NCBI RefSeq assembly: GCF_002252665.1
Contig: NZ_NQKZ01000011.1
Span: 1-64,000, forward strand
Direction of reading: 5' to 3'
DNA length: 64,000 bases
DNA from: Synechococcus sp. 8F6
GTDB taxonomy: Bacteria; Cyanobacteriota; Cyanobacteriia; PCC-6307; Cyanobiaceae
Positions 44,518 to 54,074 of this stretch are shown one piece after another (positions within the stretch are counted from its first letter, which is position 1; each line of letters begins with the position of its first letter). Below the pieces are notes generated by a model. It saw nothing but the letters and a program-made list of their open reading frames with translations. It ran no database searches and was not told the DNA's origin. The position numbers and the translations under genes are program-made.

Positions 44518-46035
44518 ATGATCATCGACGACCGCCATTACGACGTCATCATCATCGGCAGCGGTGCAGCCGGCGCCACCATGGCGAGGTCCTTGGCCAA
44601 TGCTGGTCACGCGGTGCTGTTGCTGGAGCGTGGCCAGCAGATGTCCTTGGCCGACCAAAACGTGGCCGATGTCGACCTCTTCCGCAAGGACCGCTATCAC
44701 CCCAAGGAGCAGTGGTTTGGTACCGACGGGGACCCGTTCTCTCCCCAGACCATCTACGCGCTCGGTGGCAACACCAAGATCTGGGGGGGCGTGCTGGAGC
44801 GGTTGCGTGAGCAGGAATTGGCCGGCCTCGCGCTGCAGGAGGGCCAGGCGCCAGCCTGGGGGCTCAGCTATAGCGACCTCGAGCCCTGGTACGACCAGGC
44901 GGAAAGCCTGTATCGCGTGCATGGACAGCGGGGTGTTGATCCCACAGAGCCCCGCTCCAGCGGCAATTACGCCCTCGCCCCCAAACCCGTTGAGCCCTTC
45001 TTCGAAGAGCTGCGTTTGGCGTTTGACCGCCAGGGCGTGAATCCCTATCCCCTGCCTCAGAGCTGGTCGGAATCGCTGGCTGATCCCTCCGGTGATGCGG
45101 AGCTGTTCGGGGTGGATCCCGCCCGCGCTTCTGCCGCGGTGGTGGTACGAACCGGCGCCCAGGTGCAGCGGTTGCATGTCAATCCCACCGGCACGGAGGT
45201 GCGGGGTGTGGAGGCCCTGGTGAATGGCCAGAGCTGGTTGTTCATGGGCCATCAGGTGGTTCTGGCGGCCGGGGCCATCAACAGCGCCGCGATCCTGTTG
45301 CGCTCGGCCACCGATCGCCATCCCCGGGGCCTGGCCAACGGCTCCGACCAGGTGGGCCGCAACTTGATGAAGCTGCAGCTCACCTCCATCCTGCAGCTCG
45401 CCACCGAGCCCAATAGCGGTCGCTATGGGCGCAGTTACGGCATCAACGACTATCTCTGGGGCGACAAGAACGTTTCCTTCCCGCTGGGTTCGATTCAGAA
45501 CGGCGGCGGCGTTCTGCAGGATGCCCTGTTTGCTGAGTCGCCGCCCGTGCTCTCGCTGGTGACCAAGCTGCTGCCCAACTTCGGCCTCGAGCAGCTCGCT
45601 TCCCGCTCGATCAGCTGGTGGGCGATGAGCCCGGTGCTGCCCGATCCCCACAACCGCGTCAGCCTGCGTGGGGATCGCATTCAGATCACCTATCAGGCCA
45701 ACAACCGCGAGGCCCATGACCGCCTCGTCTACCGCTGGATCGACACCCTCAAGGCGGTGGAGGCCGATCCTGATTGCCATGTGGTGAAAGAAGCCCCCAC
45801 CCATCCCCGCGGCGAGGCGCCCCTATCGGCCATGGGCTACAGCTGCGGCAGCTGCCGCATGGGCGACAACCCGGCCACCTCGGTGGTGGATCTGCAGGGC
45901 CGCAGCTACGAGGTGTCCAACCTCACCATCGCCGATGCCAGTGTCTTCCCGGCCTGTCCGGCCATGGGCTTCGGTCTCACCGTGATCGCCAATGCCCTGC
46001 GCATCGCCGATGGCCTCAAGGCATCCCTGCGATGA
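44518..46035 (+). CDS. GMC-like flavoprotein with altered catalytic residues
   Basis: A 505-residue flavoprotein with FAD motif IIGSGAAGATMARSL, YALGGNTKIWGG, HPRGLANGSDQVGRN and a GMC C-terminus. Compared with the paralogue at 48783, the usual catalytic His is Tyr441 (GYSCGSC against GHQAGTC) and the VNPS Asn position reads MGFG (483-486). A CxxC (C443, C446) and C480 are new. It lacks the Cys cluster of the paralogue. Thus it may dehydrogenate by another mechanism, act in electron transfer, or be non-catalytic. No signal peptide. Its stop overlaps the glycosidase ATG (ATGA). Confidence 0.82.
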   Translation: MIIDDRHYDVIIIGSGAAGATMARSLANAGHAVLLLERGQQMSLADQNVADVDLFRKDRYHPKEQWFGTDGDPFSPQTIYALGGNTKIWGGVLERLREQELAGLALQEGQAPAWGLSYSDLEPWYDQAESLYRVHGQRGVDPTEPRSSGNYALAPKPVEPFFEELRLAFDRQGVNPYPLPQSWSESLADPSGDAELFGVDPARASAAVVVRTGAQVQRLHVNPTGTEVRGVEALVNGQSWLFMGHQVVLAAGAINSAAILLRSATDRHPRGLANGSDQVGRNLMKLQLTSILQLATEPNSGRYGRSYGINDYLWGDKNVSFPLGSIQNGGGVLQDALFAESPPVLSLVTKLLPNFGLEQLASRSISWWAMSPVLPDPHNRVSLRGDRIQITYQANNREAHDRLVYRWIDTLKAVEADPDCHVVKEAPTHPRGEAPLSAMGYSCGSCRMGDNPATSVVDLQGRSYEVSNLTIADASVFPACPAMGFGLTVIANALRIADGLKASLR

Positions 46036-48722
46036 CGTCAACCCCCCCGGTGACCACCATTCCCGAGGCCGCCCGCATCCTGGAGCGCGACCAGGGCCTC
46101 CAGCCCTGGACCCTTTGGGGCAGTTACCTGCCCGATCGCCAGTGGGGCACCGTGCGGGAGGACTACTCCGCCGATGGCGATGCCTGGCGCTCCTTCCCCC
46201 ACGATCAGGCCCGCTCGCGGGTCTATCGCTGGGGAGAAGACGGACTGCTGGGCATCTGCGATGAGCAGTGTCGGCTGTGTTTCTCCCTGGCCCTCTGGAA
46301 TGGGGTCGATCCGATCCTCAAGGAGCGACCCTTTGGCCTGAGCAACCCCGAGGGCAACCATGGCGAAGATATCAAGGATTACTACTACCACCTCGCCAAC
46401 ACTCCCACCCATAGCTTCATGCGGGGGCTGTACAAGTATCCCCAGGCTGAATTCCCTTACCAGCAGCTGGTGGATGAAAACGGCCGCCGCAGCCGCAGCG
46501 AGCCGGAATACGAGCTGGTGGATACGGGCATCTTTGATGCCAGCCGCTACTTCGACGTCGTCATTGAATACGCCAAGGCCTCAGCCACCGACCTGCTGAT
46601 CCGCATTCGCGTCACCAACCGCGGGCCTGATCCTGCCCCCCTCACCCTGTTGCCCACCCTGTGGTTGCGCAACACCTGGGGCTGGGGCTACCCCGACGAG
46701 CAGCGCCAGCCGATGGGCCTGGACGGTGACGCACTGGTTACCGGTGACGTTCCAAATTTGGGGGCCTACGAGCTGCTCTGCCGGGATGGGGGCACCTGGT
46801 TGTTCACCGACAACGAGACCAACCACCAGCGCCTCTACGGCCAGCCCAATACCACCCCTTTTAAAAAGGATGGGTTTCACCGTTATGTGATCGGCGGTGA
46901 GGTAGAGGCGATCAATCCAGCCCAGTGCGGCACCAAGGCGGCCCGCTTGTTGCAGCGCACCCTCGCTCCGGCAGAGGAGTGGGTTGTCGAACTGCGCCTG
47001 CGGAAACGGTTGGATGGGCGCGTGCCCAATGCCGATGCTGAACCACCTTTCGGGCCCGCTTTTGATGCGCTGTTCCAGGTGCGGGAGGCGGAGTGTGTGC
47101 AGTTCTTTGAGCACACCTTGCCGGGGCTAGACCCCGAGGATCGCTTGATTCACAGCTCCGCCCTGGCGGGGTTGCTGTGGTGCAAGAAGTACTACGGCTG
47201 GAGCGTGCTGCGCTGGCTCGAGGGGGATCCCACCCAGCCCACGCCACCGGCCAACCGCTGGCACACCGATACGGCTCTGTGGAGTCGACTTCACGCCCAC
47301 CATGTGATCTCGATGCCGGATGCCTGGGAGTACCCCTACTTCTGCCAGTGGGATCTGATGTTCCACGCCGTCGCCTTCGCCATCTTCGATCCAGAGATGG
47401 CGAAGCAGCAGGCGATGTTGCTGCGCAGCCCCCACTACACAGCCCCCAGCGCCCAAACCCCCGCCTATGAGTGGGCTCTCTCCGATCCCAATCCGCCGAT
47501 CGGCGCCTGGGCGGCGATGCGGATTTACCAGATCGATCGCAAGCAGAGCGGCCAGGCCGATCAGCCCTTCCTGCGGGCCGCCCTGCGCAAGCTGTTGCTC
47601 GAATACGGCTGGTGGGCCAACCGCAACGATCGCTCCGGCGACAACGTGTTTGAGGGGGGCTTTCTGGGTCTCGACAACATCGCCGTGTTTGATCGGCGTT
47701 TTCCACTGGCCGATGGCAGCCGCATTGAGCAGTGTGATGGCACGGCCTGGATGGCGTCCCTCAGTCTCAATTTGCTCAACATCTCGGTGGAGCTGAGCCG
47801 TGAGGAGCCTGAGTATGCCGACACCTGCGAGCGCTTCGTTTACGACTTCACGCAACTGGCCATCACCCTCAACACGCGTTCAGAAAGAGGCTTCCTGAAC
47901 TGGGATGAGGACGATGGCTTCTACTACGACGTGATCAAGAGGCCGGACGGCAGCACCGACTACCTGCGGACCCGTACCCTTTCGGGTCTGGTTCCCCTGC
48001 TGGCGGTGGCAAGTTTCGACCGTGAAACCGTCGGTCGCCTACCGGTGCTCGATGTGCTCAAAAGCATGGCCTGGTTTGTGCATGAGCACACCACGCCCAC
48101 CTGGTTGGAACACAACCTCGGCCAGTGGCATAACGACCGCATCCTCTACACCCTGGTGCCGGAGGATCGCCTGCGACGCATCTGTGAGCGTCTGTTTGAC
48201 GAAGAGGAGTTCCTCTCCCCCTACGGGATCCGCTCCCTGTCCAAGGTGTACGGCGACCATCCCTATTCGTTCACGGAGGGCTCCGATAGCCAGATCCTGG
48301 CCTACAGCCCGGGGGACAGTCCTGTGGCGATGTTTGGGGGCAATTCCAATTGGCGTGGGCCGGTGTGGATGCCGATCAACTTCCTGCTGATTGAGTCGTT
48401 GCAGAAATACGCCCATTACTACGGGGACAACTTCAAGGTGGAGTTCCCTACGCGCTCCGGCAACTGGCTCAATCTTTGGGAGGTGTCGCTTGAGCTCGAG
48501 AAGCGCTTGGTGGGCCTCTTCAGGCGGGATGGATCCGGGCGGCGGGCCTTCAATGGTGATGTGGAGTTGTTCCAGACGGATCCCCACTGGATGGATCTGA
48601 TCCAGTTCAACGAATACTTTCACGGAGACAATGGCCGTGGTGTGGGTGCTTCCCACCAGACCGGATGGAGCGCCACCGTCGCCAAGATGGTTAACCAGTT
48701 GAGTCGTTATTCATCTGGTTAA
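46032..48722 (+). CDS. GH63/MGH1-like glycoside hydrolase
   Basis: An 896-residue protein with an N-terminal beta-rich domain (about 1-380; includes DYYYHLANTPTHSFMRGLYKYPQ) and an (alpha/alpha)6 barrel (about 400-880). Barrel blocks DAWEYPYFCQWDLMFHAVAFA, GDNVFEGGFLGLDNI, WLEHNLGQWHN and NSNWRGPVWMPINFLLIESL are typical of GH63/MGH1-like inverting enzymes, with candidate acids in CQWD and in the loop before WRGP. Substrate may be a glucoside, compatible solute or glucan. No signal peptide, so probably cytoplasmic. It is translationally coupled to the first GMC gene; the second GMC gene is 60 bp downstream. Confidence 0.8.
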   Translation: MTSTPPVTTIPEAARILERDQGLQPWTLWGSYLPDRQWGTVREDYSADGDAWRSFPHDQARSRVYRWGEDGLLGICDEQCRLCFSLALWNGVDPILKERPFGLSNPEGNHGEDIKDYYYHLANTPTHSFMRGLYKYPQAEFPYQQLVDENGRRSRSEPEYELVDTGIFDASRYFDVVIEYAKASATDLLIRIRVTNRGPDPAPLTLLPTLWLRNTWGWGYPDEQRQPMGLDGDALVTGDVPNLGAYELLCRDGGTWLFTDNETNHQRLYGQPNTTPFKKDGFHRYVIGGEVEAINPAQCGTKAARLLQRTLAPAEEWVVELRLRKRLDGRVPNADAEPPFGPAFDALFQVREAECVQFFEHTLPGLDPEDRLIHSSALAGLLWCKKYYGWSVLRWLEGDPTQPTPPANRWHTDTALWSRLHAHHVISMPDAWEYPYFCQWDLMFHAVAFAIFDPEMAKQQAMLLRSPHYTAPSAQTPAYEWALSDPNPPIGAWAAMRIYQIDRKQSGQADQPFLRAALRKLLLEYGWWANRNDRSGDNVFEGGFLGLDNIAVFDRRFPLADGSRIEQCDGTAWMASLSLNLLNISVELSREEPEYADTCERFVYDFTQLAITLNTRSERGFLNWDEDDGFYYDVIKRPDGSTDYLRTRTLSGLVPLLAVASFDRETVGRLPVLDVLKSMAWFVHEHTTPTWLEHNLGQWHNDRILYTLVPEDRLRRICERLFDEEEFLSPYGIRSLSKVYGDHPYSFTEGSDSQILAYSPGDSPVAMFGGNSNWRGPVWMPINFLLIESLQKYAHYYGDNFKVEFPTRSGNWLNLWEVSLELEKRLVGLFRRDGSGRRAFNGDVELFQTDPHWMDLIQFNEYFHGDNGRGVGASHQTGWSATVAKMVNQLSRYSSG

Positions 48723-48782
48723 CGCTTGATCTGTTCAGCCTTCAAAGCCTCCTGATTCTTCTCCGATTCTTCCAGCTCAGCC

Positions 48783-50423
48783 ATGACCCACGCCTCCCAT
48801 CACAGCGAGCTTCCCGGTCCTTCCCTGGCCATCTCTCCGTTGCCGGCAGCTGGTCAGTTGGAGGTGGCCGATGGGGCCCACTTTGATGTGGTGATCATTG
48901 GCAGTGGTGCCGGTGGTGGCACCCTGGCGCGCCATCTGGCTCCCAGCGGGCTGAAGATTCTGGTGCTGGAGCGGGGCGATTGGCTGCCCCAGGAGCCCCA
49001 GAACTGGGATGCGGAGGAGGTGTTCCAGAAGGGGCGCTACGTGTCCAAGGATGTGTGGCACGACAAGCACGGCAAGCCGTTTCAGCCCGGCAGCCATTAC
49101 TTCGTGGGTGGAGCCACGAAGATATATGGCGCGGCTCACTTCCGGCTGCGCCAGCAGGATTTTGAGCAGCTCAATCATTTCGACGGCATTTCGCCAGCCT
49201 GGCCCCTGCGTTACAGCGACTTTGAGCCCTATTACCAGCGGGCCGAGGAGATGTACCACGTGCACGGCCAGCGGGGGGAAGATCCAACCGAGCCCCCCTG
49301 CAGTGGTCCGTACCCCCATCCGCCGGTGGCCCATGAGCCCCGCATCCAGCAGTTGGTGGATGATCTGCGATTGGCCGGATTGCATCCGTTCCATGCCCCC
49401 AGTGGGGTGATGCTGGATGAGGCCAACATGCCCTTCAGCCGCTGCCGCAAGTGCAATTGCTGCGATGGCTTCCCCTGTTTGGTGCACGCCAAATCCGATG
49501 CGGAGGTGCTGGGGATGCGGCCGGCCCTGGCAGCGCCGAACGTGTCGCTGCTGACCCGGGCCCATGTGCGCCGTCTGCAGACCGACCCCTCCGGCCGCAG
49601 CGTGCAGGCGGTCGAGCTGGAGCGCGATGGCCAACCGATGACCGTGCGTGGGGATGTGGTGGTGGTGAGCTGTGGGGCTGCCAACAGCGCCCGGCTGCTG
49701 TTGATGTCAGCCAACGACAAGCATCCCCGCGGGCTGGCCAACAGCTCCGACCAGGTGGGGCGCCATTACATGTTCCACAACAGCAAGGCCATGGTGGCCC
49801 TGGCCCATGAGCCGAACACCACCGTGTTTCAGAAAACCATCTCGATCAATGATTGGTATCTCGGTGATGCCGACTTTGACTACCCGATGGGCAACATCCA
49901 GATGACGGGGAAGACCAACGGCACGATCATGAAGGGCTATGCGCCGCTGGAAACCTTTCTGATGCCGGGTTGGTCGATGGACAAAATCGCCGAACATGCT
50001 CTCGATTTCTGGATCTCCTCCGAAGACCTCCCCGATCCCAACAACCGCGTGACCGTGGATGGCGAGGGTCAGATTCATCTGGCCTACACGCCCAACAACC
50101 AGACGGCGGCCCAGCGACTCTACGGCCGGCTTACGGGGATGCTCGACCGGCTCTATCTCAAAAATCACCTGGTGGAGCGGCAGTTTTATATCAAGAACGA
50201 CATGTCGATCGCGGCGGTGGGCCATCAGGCTGGCACCTGCCGCTTCGGCAGTGATCCGGCCACCTCAGTGCTCGATCTCAACTGCAAGGCCCACGACCTC
50301 GACAACCTCTACGTGGTTGATACCAGCTTCATGCCGACCATCGGCGCGGTGAACCCTTCGCTCACTGCCATCGCCAATGCCCTGCGGGTGGGCGATCATC
50401 TGCGCGAGCGGCTCAGCCGCTGA
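48783..50423 (+). CDS. GMC-family oxidoreductase with Cys cluster
   Basis: A 546-residue flavoprotein. FAD motif VVIIGSGAGGGTLARH (about 36-51), FVGGATKIYGAAHFRL, HPRGLANSSDQVGRH, catalytic His481 (VGHQAGTC) and Asn524 (AVNPS) as in active GMC dehydrogenases. An extra cluster C221-R-K-C224-N-C226-C227-D-G-F-P-C232 could hold an iron-sulfur centre or zinc, as in some long-chain alcohol dehydrogenases of this family. A Pro/Ser/His-rich N-terminus of about 30 residues precedes the FAD domain. Likely oxidises a sugar or alcohol and passes electrons on; quinone is a candidate acceptor given the oxidase upstream. Confidence 0.86.
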   Translation: MTHASHHSELPGPSLAISPLPAAGQLEVADGAHFDVVIIGSGAGGGTLARHLAPSGLKILVLERGDWLPQEPQNWDAEEVFQKGRYVSKDVWHDKHGKPFQPGSHYFVGGATKIYGAAHFRLRQQDFEQLNHFDGISPAWPLRYSDFEPYYQRAEEMYHVHGQRGEDPTEPPCSGPYPHPPVAHEPRIQQLVDDLRLAGLHPFHAPSGVMLDEANMPFSRCRKCNCCDGFPCLVHAKSDAEVLGMRPALAAPNVSLLTRAHVRRLQTDPSGRSVQAVELERDGQPMTVRGDVVVVSCGAANSARLLLMSANDKHPRGLANSSDQVGRHYMFHNSKAMVALAHEPNTTVFQKTISINDWYLGDADFDYPMGNIQMTGKTNGTIMKGYAPLETFLMPGWSMDKIAEHALDFWISSEDLPDPNNRVTVDGEGQIHLAYTPNNQTAAQRLYGRLTGMLDRLYLKNHLVERQFYIKNDMSIAAVGHQAGTCRFGSDPATSVLDLNCKAHDLDNLYVVDTSFMPTIGAVNPSLTAIANALRVGDHLRERLSR

Positions 50424-50425
50424 GA

Positions 50426-50923
50426 TCAGGCCAGCATCGTTTTGAGCAGATCAGCGATCAGCAGGTTGTCGAGGGAGAACAGGCCGCCACCGCAGCTGGC
50501 CAGCACCGCACACATCACCACATACATGGCGGCCTTCTCCCAGCTGGGGGGGTCACCCACCCCCATCGGGCCGGCGTAATCGCCTGGGGGGATCTGGTAA
50601 GGGTCGGGGCCGATGAATGGAAAGCCCGCCTTGAGCTCCACAACCACCGCATAGGCCATCGACACCAGGATGGCCAGGGCCGCCAGGGGGGTGAGCAAGC
50701 CCGGAATCAGGGCGATGCCCGCGCCCCACATCGAAGCAGCGGAGAGAAAGCACAGCCACTCGGGGGTCTGCATCGCCGTGGCCCAGGTTTTGAGGTTGCG
50801 CAGTTTGGGCCAACCGTGGCGAATGAAGCAGATCCCCAGGAACAGCCGCAGGATCAGCAGAGATGCCTGGGCCAGGGTGGATGGTGCCGCCGGCACCAAC
50901 AGCTCCACCACGGTGATCTCCAT
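50426..50923 (-). CDS. DoxX-family membrane protein
   Basis: A 165-residue four-helix protein with the DoxX pattern RLFLGICFIRHGWPKLRNL, SAASMWGAGIALIPGLLTPLAALAILVSMAYAVVVELKAG and WEKAAMYVVMCAVLASCGGG. DoxX proteins include quinol-oxidase-associated subunits and thiosulfate oxidoreductase parts. ATG at 50923 gives MEITVVELLVP; the frame extends to a TTG at 50968. Convergent with the GMC gene with only two bases between stops. Its role with the oxidase is suggested by location only. Confidence 0.8.
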   Translation of the reverse strand: MEITVVELLVPAAPSTLAQASLLILRLFLGICFIRHGWPKLRNLKTWATAMQTPEWLCFLSAASMWGAGIALIPGLLTPLAALAILVSMAYAVVVELKAGFPFIGPDPYQIPPGDYAGPMGVGDPPSWEKAAMYVVMCAVLASCGGGLFSLDNLLIADLLKTMLA

Positions 50924-51004
50924 TGATTCTGGGCTGCAAGGTGGGCTCAACGTACCCAGTTCAGTCAACCCTGGCCATGATCGTCACAGGCTCCAGATCC
51001 GGTC

Positions 51005-53074
51005 GTGCCGGCAGCACCCATGGTGATTTCCGCGCCCCCTGCCCGATGCACGCCTGCCCCTGGATCCAGCGCTCCGCTCGGGGCCACGCCGGGTGATGGC
51101 GGCGTCAACTTCAGCCTCTATGCCAAGGACGCGACCCTGGTGGAGCTGTGTTTGTTTGATCGCCCGGACGATGATGAGCCGGCTGTGGTGGTGCAGCTTG
51201 AAGGAGAGCAGCACCGCACCTCCCACTACTGGCATGCCTGGCTGCCGGGGCTGCAACCGGGCCAGGTGTACGGCTACCGCGTGCATGGCCCCCAGGATCC
51301 ATCGCGGGGTTTGCGCTTTGATCCCTCCCTGCTGCTGATCGATCCCTACGGATTAGCTCTGGCGATGCCGAGCGACTCCGCCGGTGCCATGAAAAGTGTG
51401 GTGGTCGATCCCGATGGCTACGACTGGGAGGGGGACCAGCCCCTGCGCCGTCCGGCCCGGGAAACGGTGATCTACGAGTTGCATGTGCGGGGCTTCACGG
51501 CTGATCCCAGCTCGGGAGTGGCCGCGCCGAAGGCCGGTACCTATGCCGGTCTGATCGACAAGATTCCCTATCTGCAGGAGCTGGGCATCACGGCGGTGGA
51601 GCTGTTGCCGGTGTTCCAGTTCGATGTCCACGACGCGCCAGCGGGGCTGCCCAACTACTGGGGTTACCAGCCGATCTCCTTCTTTGTGCCCCATCACGGC
51701 TACAGCACCCGCTGCGATCCCCTGGGCCCCCTCGACGAGTTTCGGGATCTGGTGAAGGCGTTGCACCGCGCCGGCATCGAGGTGATTCTCGATGTGGTGT
51801 TCAACCACACGGCTGAGGGTAATGAAACCGGCCGCACCTTCAGCTATCGGGGGATTGCCAATGCCGATTACTACCTGCTGGATCAAGATCCCAGCCGTTA
51901 TGCCGACTACACCGGCTGCGGCAACACCCTCAACGCCAACAATCCGGTGGTGCGGAGGCTGATCCGCCACAGCCTGCGCTATTGGGTGGAACACATGCAT
52001 GTGGATGGATTCCGTTTCGATCTGGCTTCGGTGCTCGCCCGCGACGAAACCGGTCAGCCCTCACCGTTGCCGCCGATTCTCTGGGATATCGACACCGATC
52101 CGGTGTTAGCCGGCATCAAGTTGATCGCCGAGGCCTGGGATGCGGCCGGGCTCTATCAGGTGGGTCGCTTCGTTGGCGACAACTGGCAGGAGTGGAATGG
52201 ACGCTTCCGGGATGATGTGCGCCGGTTCCTCAAGGGCGATGGGGGAATGGTGCCCCAGGTCAGCCAGCGGTTGATCGGCAGTCCCGACATCTACGGCTAT
52301 GAGCATCGCCGGGCGGAGACCAGCGTCAACTTCATCACCTGCCACGACGGCTTCACCCTGGCGGATCTGGTGAGTTTCAACGCCAAACACAACGAAGCCA
52401 ACGGCGAGGCCAATCGTGATGGTAGTAGCGATAACGCCAGCTGGAACTGTGGCGTTGAAGGGCTGACGCAGGATCCGGATGTGCTGGCCCTGCGCCAGCG
52501 GCAGATGCGCAACTTCTTCACCCTGTTGTTGCTGGCGGATGGCACCCCGATGCTGGGCATGGGGGATGAGGTGTGCCGCAGCCAGCAGGGCAACAACAAC
52601 GCCTACTGCCAGGACGCCCCGATCAGTTGGTTCGACTGGAGCCTGGTGGAGCGCCATGGAGATCTGCGGCGCTTCGTGCAGCAGTTGATCGCCTTCCGGA
52701 GCCGTCGTGATGTTGTGCTCGAGGGGCAGGAGCTGTTGCTCGAGGATCTGCTCCTGCGCAACCAGGTGACCTGGCATGGGGTGGTGCCGGGTCAGCCCGA
52801 CTGGAGCGATGCTTCCCGTTCCTTTGCGGTCACCATCACCAGCAGTTGCCATCGCTACCGCCGGCATCTGATGGCCAATGCCTGGTGGGAACCGCTGGAC
52901 TTTGGGCTGCCCCCCGCCGATGCTGGTTCCCAGCCTTGGCGCCACTGGATCGACACGGCCCAGCCGAGCCCTGGCGATGTTGTGGGCTGGGGCGACGGCC
53001 CGCCCGTGGTTGGGGATCACTGCGAGGTAGCCCCCCGCTCGATTCGGGTGCTGGTGGTGGAGTTACCGGCCTAA
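51005..53074 (+). CDS. glgX: Glycogen debranching enzyme (isoamylase type)
   Basis: A 689-residue GH13 enzyme with CBM48-like N-terminus (GATPGDGGVNFSLYAKDATLVELCLFD) and GH13 catalytic blocks: VILDVVFNHTAEG (region I), DGFRFDLASVLARD (Asp nucleophile), LIAEAWDAAG (Glu acid) and FITCHDGFTLADLV (His-Asp). It cleaves alpha-1,6 branches of phosphorylase-limit glycogen to feed breakdown of storage glucan in the dark. Start GTG at 51005 or ATG at 51020. It is oriented with the GMC genes, with DoxX between on the other strand. Its stop overlaps the convergent VOC stop. Confidence 0.93.
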   Translation: MPAAPMVISAPPARCTPAPGSSAPLGATPGDGGVNFSLYAKDATLVELCLFDRPDDDEPAVVVQLEGEQHRTSHYWHAWLPGLQPGQVYGYRVHGPQDPSRGLRFDPSLLLIDPYGLALAMPSDSAGAMKSVVVDPDGYDWEGDQPLRRPARETVIYELHVRGFTADPSSGVAAPKAGTYAGLIDKIPYLQELGITAVELLPVFQFDVHDAPAGLPNYWGYQPISFFVPHHGYSTRCDPLGPLDEFRDLVKALHRAGIEVILDVVFNHTAEGNETGRTFSYRGIANADYYLLDQDPSRYADYTGCGNTLNANNPVVRRLIRHSLRYWVEHMHVDGFRFDLASVLARDETGQPSPLPPILWDIDTDPVLAGIKLIAEAWDAAGLYQVGRFVGDNWQEWNGRFRDDVRRFLKGDGGMVPQVSQRLIGSPDIYGYEHRRAETSVNFITCHDGFTLADLVSFNAKHNEANGEANRDGSSDNASWNCGVEGLTQDPDVLALRQRQMRNFFTLLLLADGTPMLGMGDEVCRSQQGNNNAYCQDAPISWFDWSLVERHGDLRRFVQQLIAFRSRRDVVLEGQELLLEDLLLRNQVTWHGVVPGQPDWSDASRSFAVTITSSCHRYRRHLMANAWWEPLDFGLPPADAGSQPWRHWIDTAQPSPGDVVGWGDGPPVVGDHCEVAPRSIRVLVVELPA

Positions 53075-54054
53075 CCCTGGATCACTTGCAGCTGGTGGCC
53101 ATCGGGGTCGGCCAGCTGCAGGGCGCGCTCGCTGCCTACCAAGGCGGCCTGGTCGCCCAGCGCAATCACGCCGCCATGGAGCACCTGGCCTCCGAAGGCC
53201 TCCGCGGCTGTGGCGATGCGATCCAGATCGGCAACCCGCAGGCGGATCTGCCAGTGGGCCAGGTCCTGGGCCCCCTGATCCGCGGGCCTGGGTCTGCCGC
53301 TGTTGGGGGGCTGGTAATTGAGGCATTCCACGCCGGCGCCCGTGGGGCAGCGGTGGCCTGTGATGCGCACCCGGGTGTCCTGAAGGCCATCGAGCCCATC
53401 CTGGGTGGGGCCGCTGTTCACTCCATCGCCGCCCAGCTTCAGGCCCAGCAGCGTGTCGTAGAAGCGGCAGCTGCGCGGGGTGTCGGCCACAGAGAGAGCG
53501 CTGTGGTCGATCCCCAGGAAGGGGGCGCTGGCTGGCGGGGGGGCATGCCAGCGGGCCTCGCCCTTATCGGGGGGAAACTGCAGCAGCTCCAGGTTGTGCC
53601 CCTCCGGATCGCGAAACTTGAAGGCCTGGATGCCGGCGGCGGCGGTGTTCCACGCCGGCAGGGTCTGGGGGGCGGTGGACACCTCCACCAGGGAGCCGTT
53701 GGCAATCGCCTGGCGCGCCTTGGCGCTGGCGGCGTCCAGATCGCTCACCACGATGCAGATGTGTTGAAACCAGAGGTCGCAGCTGCGGGAATCGGCCGGA
53801 ATCGGGCGCCCAGGCCGCAGGCCGTCGCCCAGGCTCAGCACCTCGGTGAGCTCGAGGGTGGCGTCGCCCAGGTGCAGTTGCACCAGCTTCAACCGCGAGC
53901 CGGGCAGGCCCACCAGCTGGGCATAGGGGCCTGCTTCCACCAGCAGGCTTTCGCTACGCCTGAAGCCCAGGTTGGTTTCGAAGAAATCGGCAGCCCTTTC
54001 AGCGTTGGCTGTGGTGAAGCCGATGCTGCTGATTTGGGGAGTCTGGAGAGCCAT
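53071..54054 (-). CDS. VOC-family protein with two glyoxalase-like modules
   Basis: A 327-residue protein with two VOC (vicinal oxygen chelate) repeats: about residues 6-165 (HICIVVSDLDAAS, FRDPEGHNLELLQF) and about 182-325 (GIDHSALSVADTPRSCRFYDTLLGLK, LADPDGHQLQVIQ). Metal ligands normally come from His and Glu in each module; H184/E-type positions are present in part. Such tandem proteins include dioxygenases and glyoxalases; reaction unknown. ATG at 54054. It is the last gene before the GlcG-like gene on the same strand (20-bp gap). Confidence 0.8.
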   Translation of the reverse strand: MALQTPQISSIGFTTANAERAADFFETNLGFRRSESLLVEAGPYAQLVGLPGSRLKLVQLHLGDATLELTEVLSLGDGLRPGRPIPADSRSCDLWFQHICIVVSDLDAASAKARQAIANGSLVEVSTAPQTLPAWNTAAAGIQAFKFRDPEGHNLELLQFPPDKGEARWHAPPPASAPFLGIDHSALSVADTPRSCRFYDTLLGLKLGGDGVNSGPTQDGLDGLQDTRVRITGHRCPTGAGVECLNYQPPNSGRPRPADQGAQDLAHWQIRLRVADLDRIATAAEAFGGQVLHGGVIALGDQAALVGSERALQLADPDGHQLQVIQG

Positions 54055-54074
54055 GGCGCAGGAGCTGTCGATCG

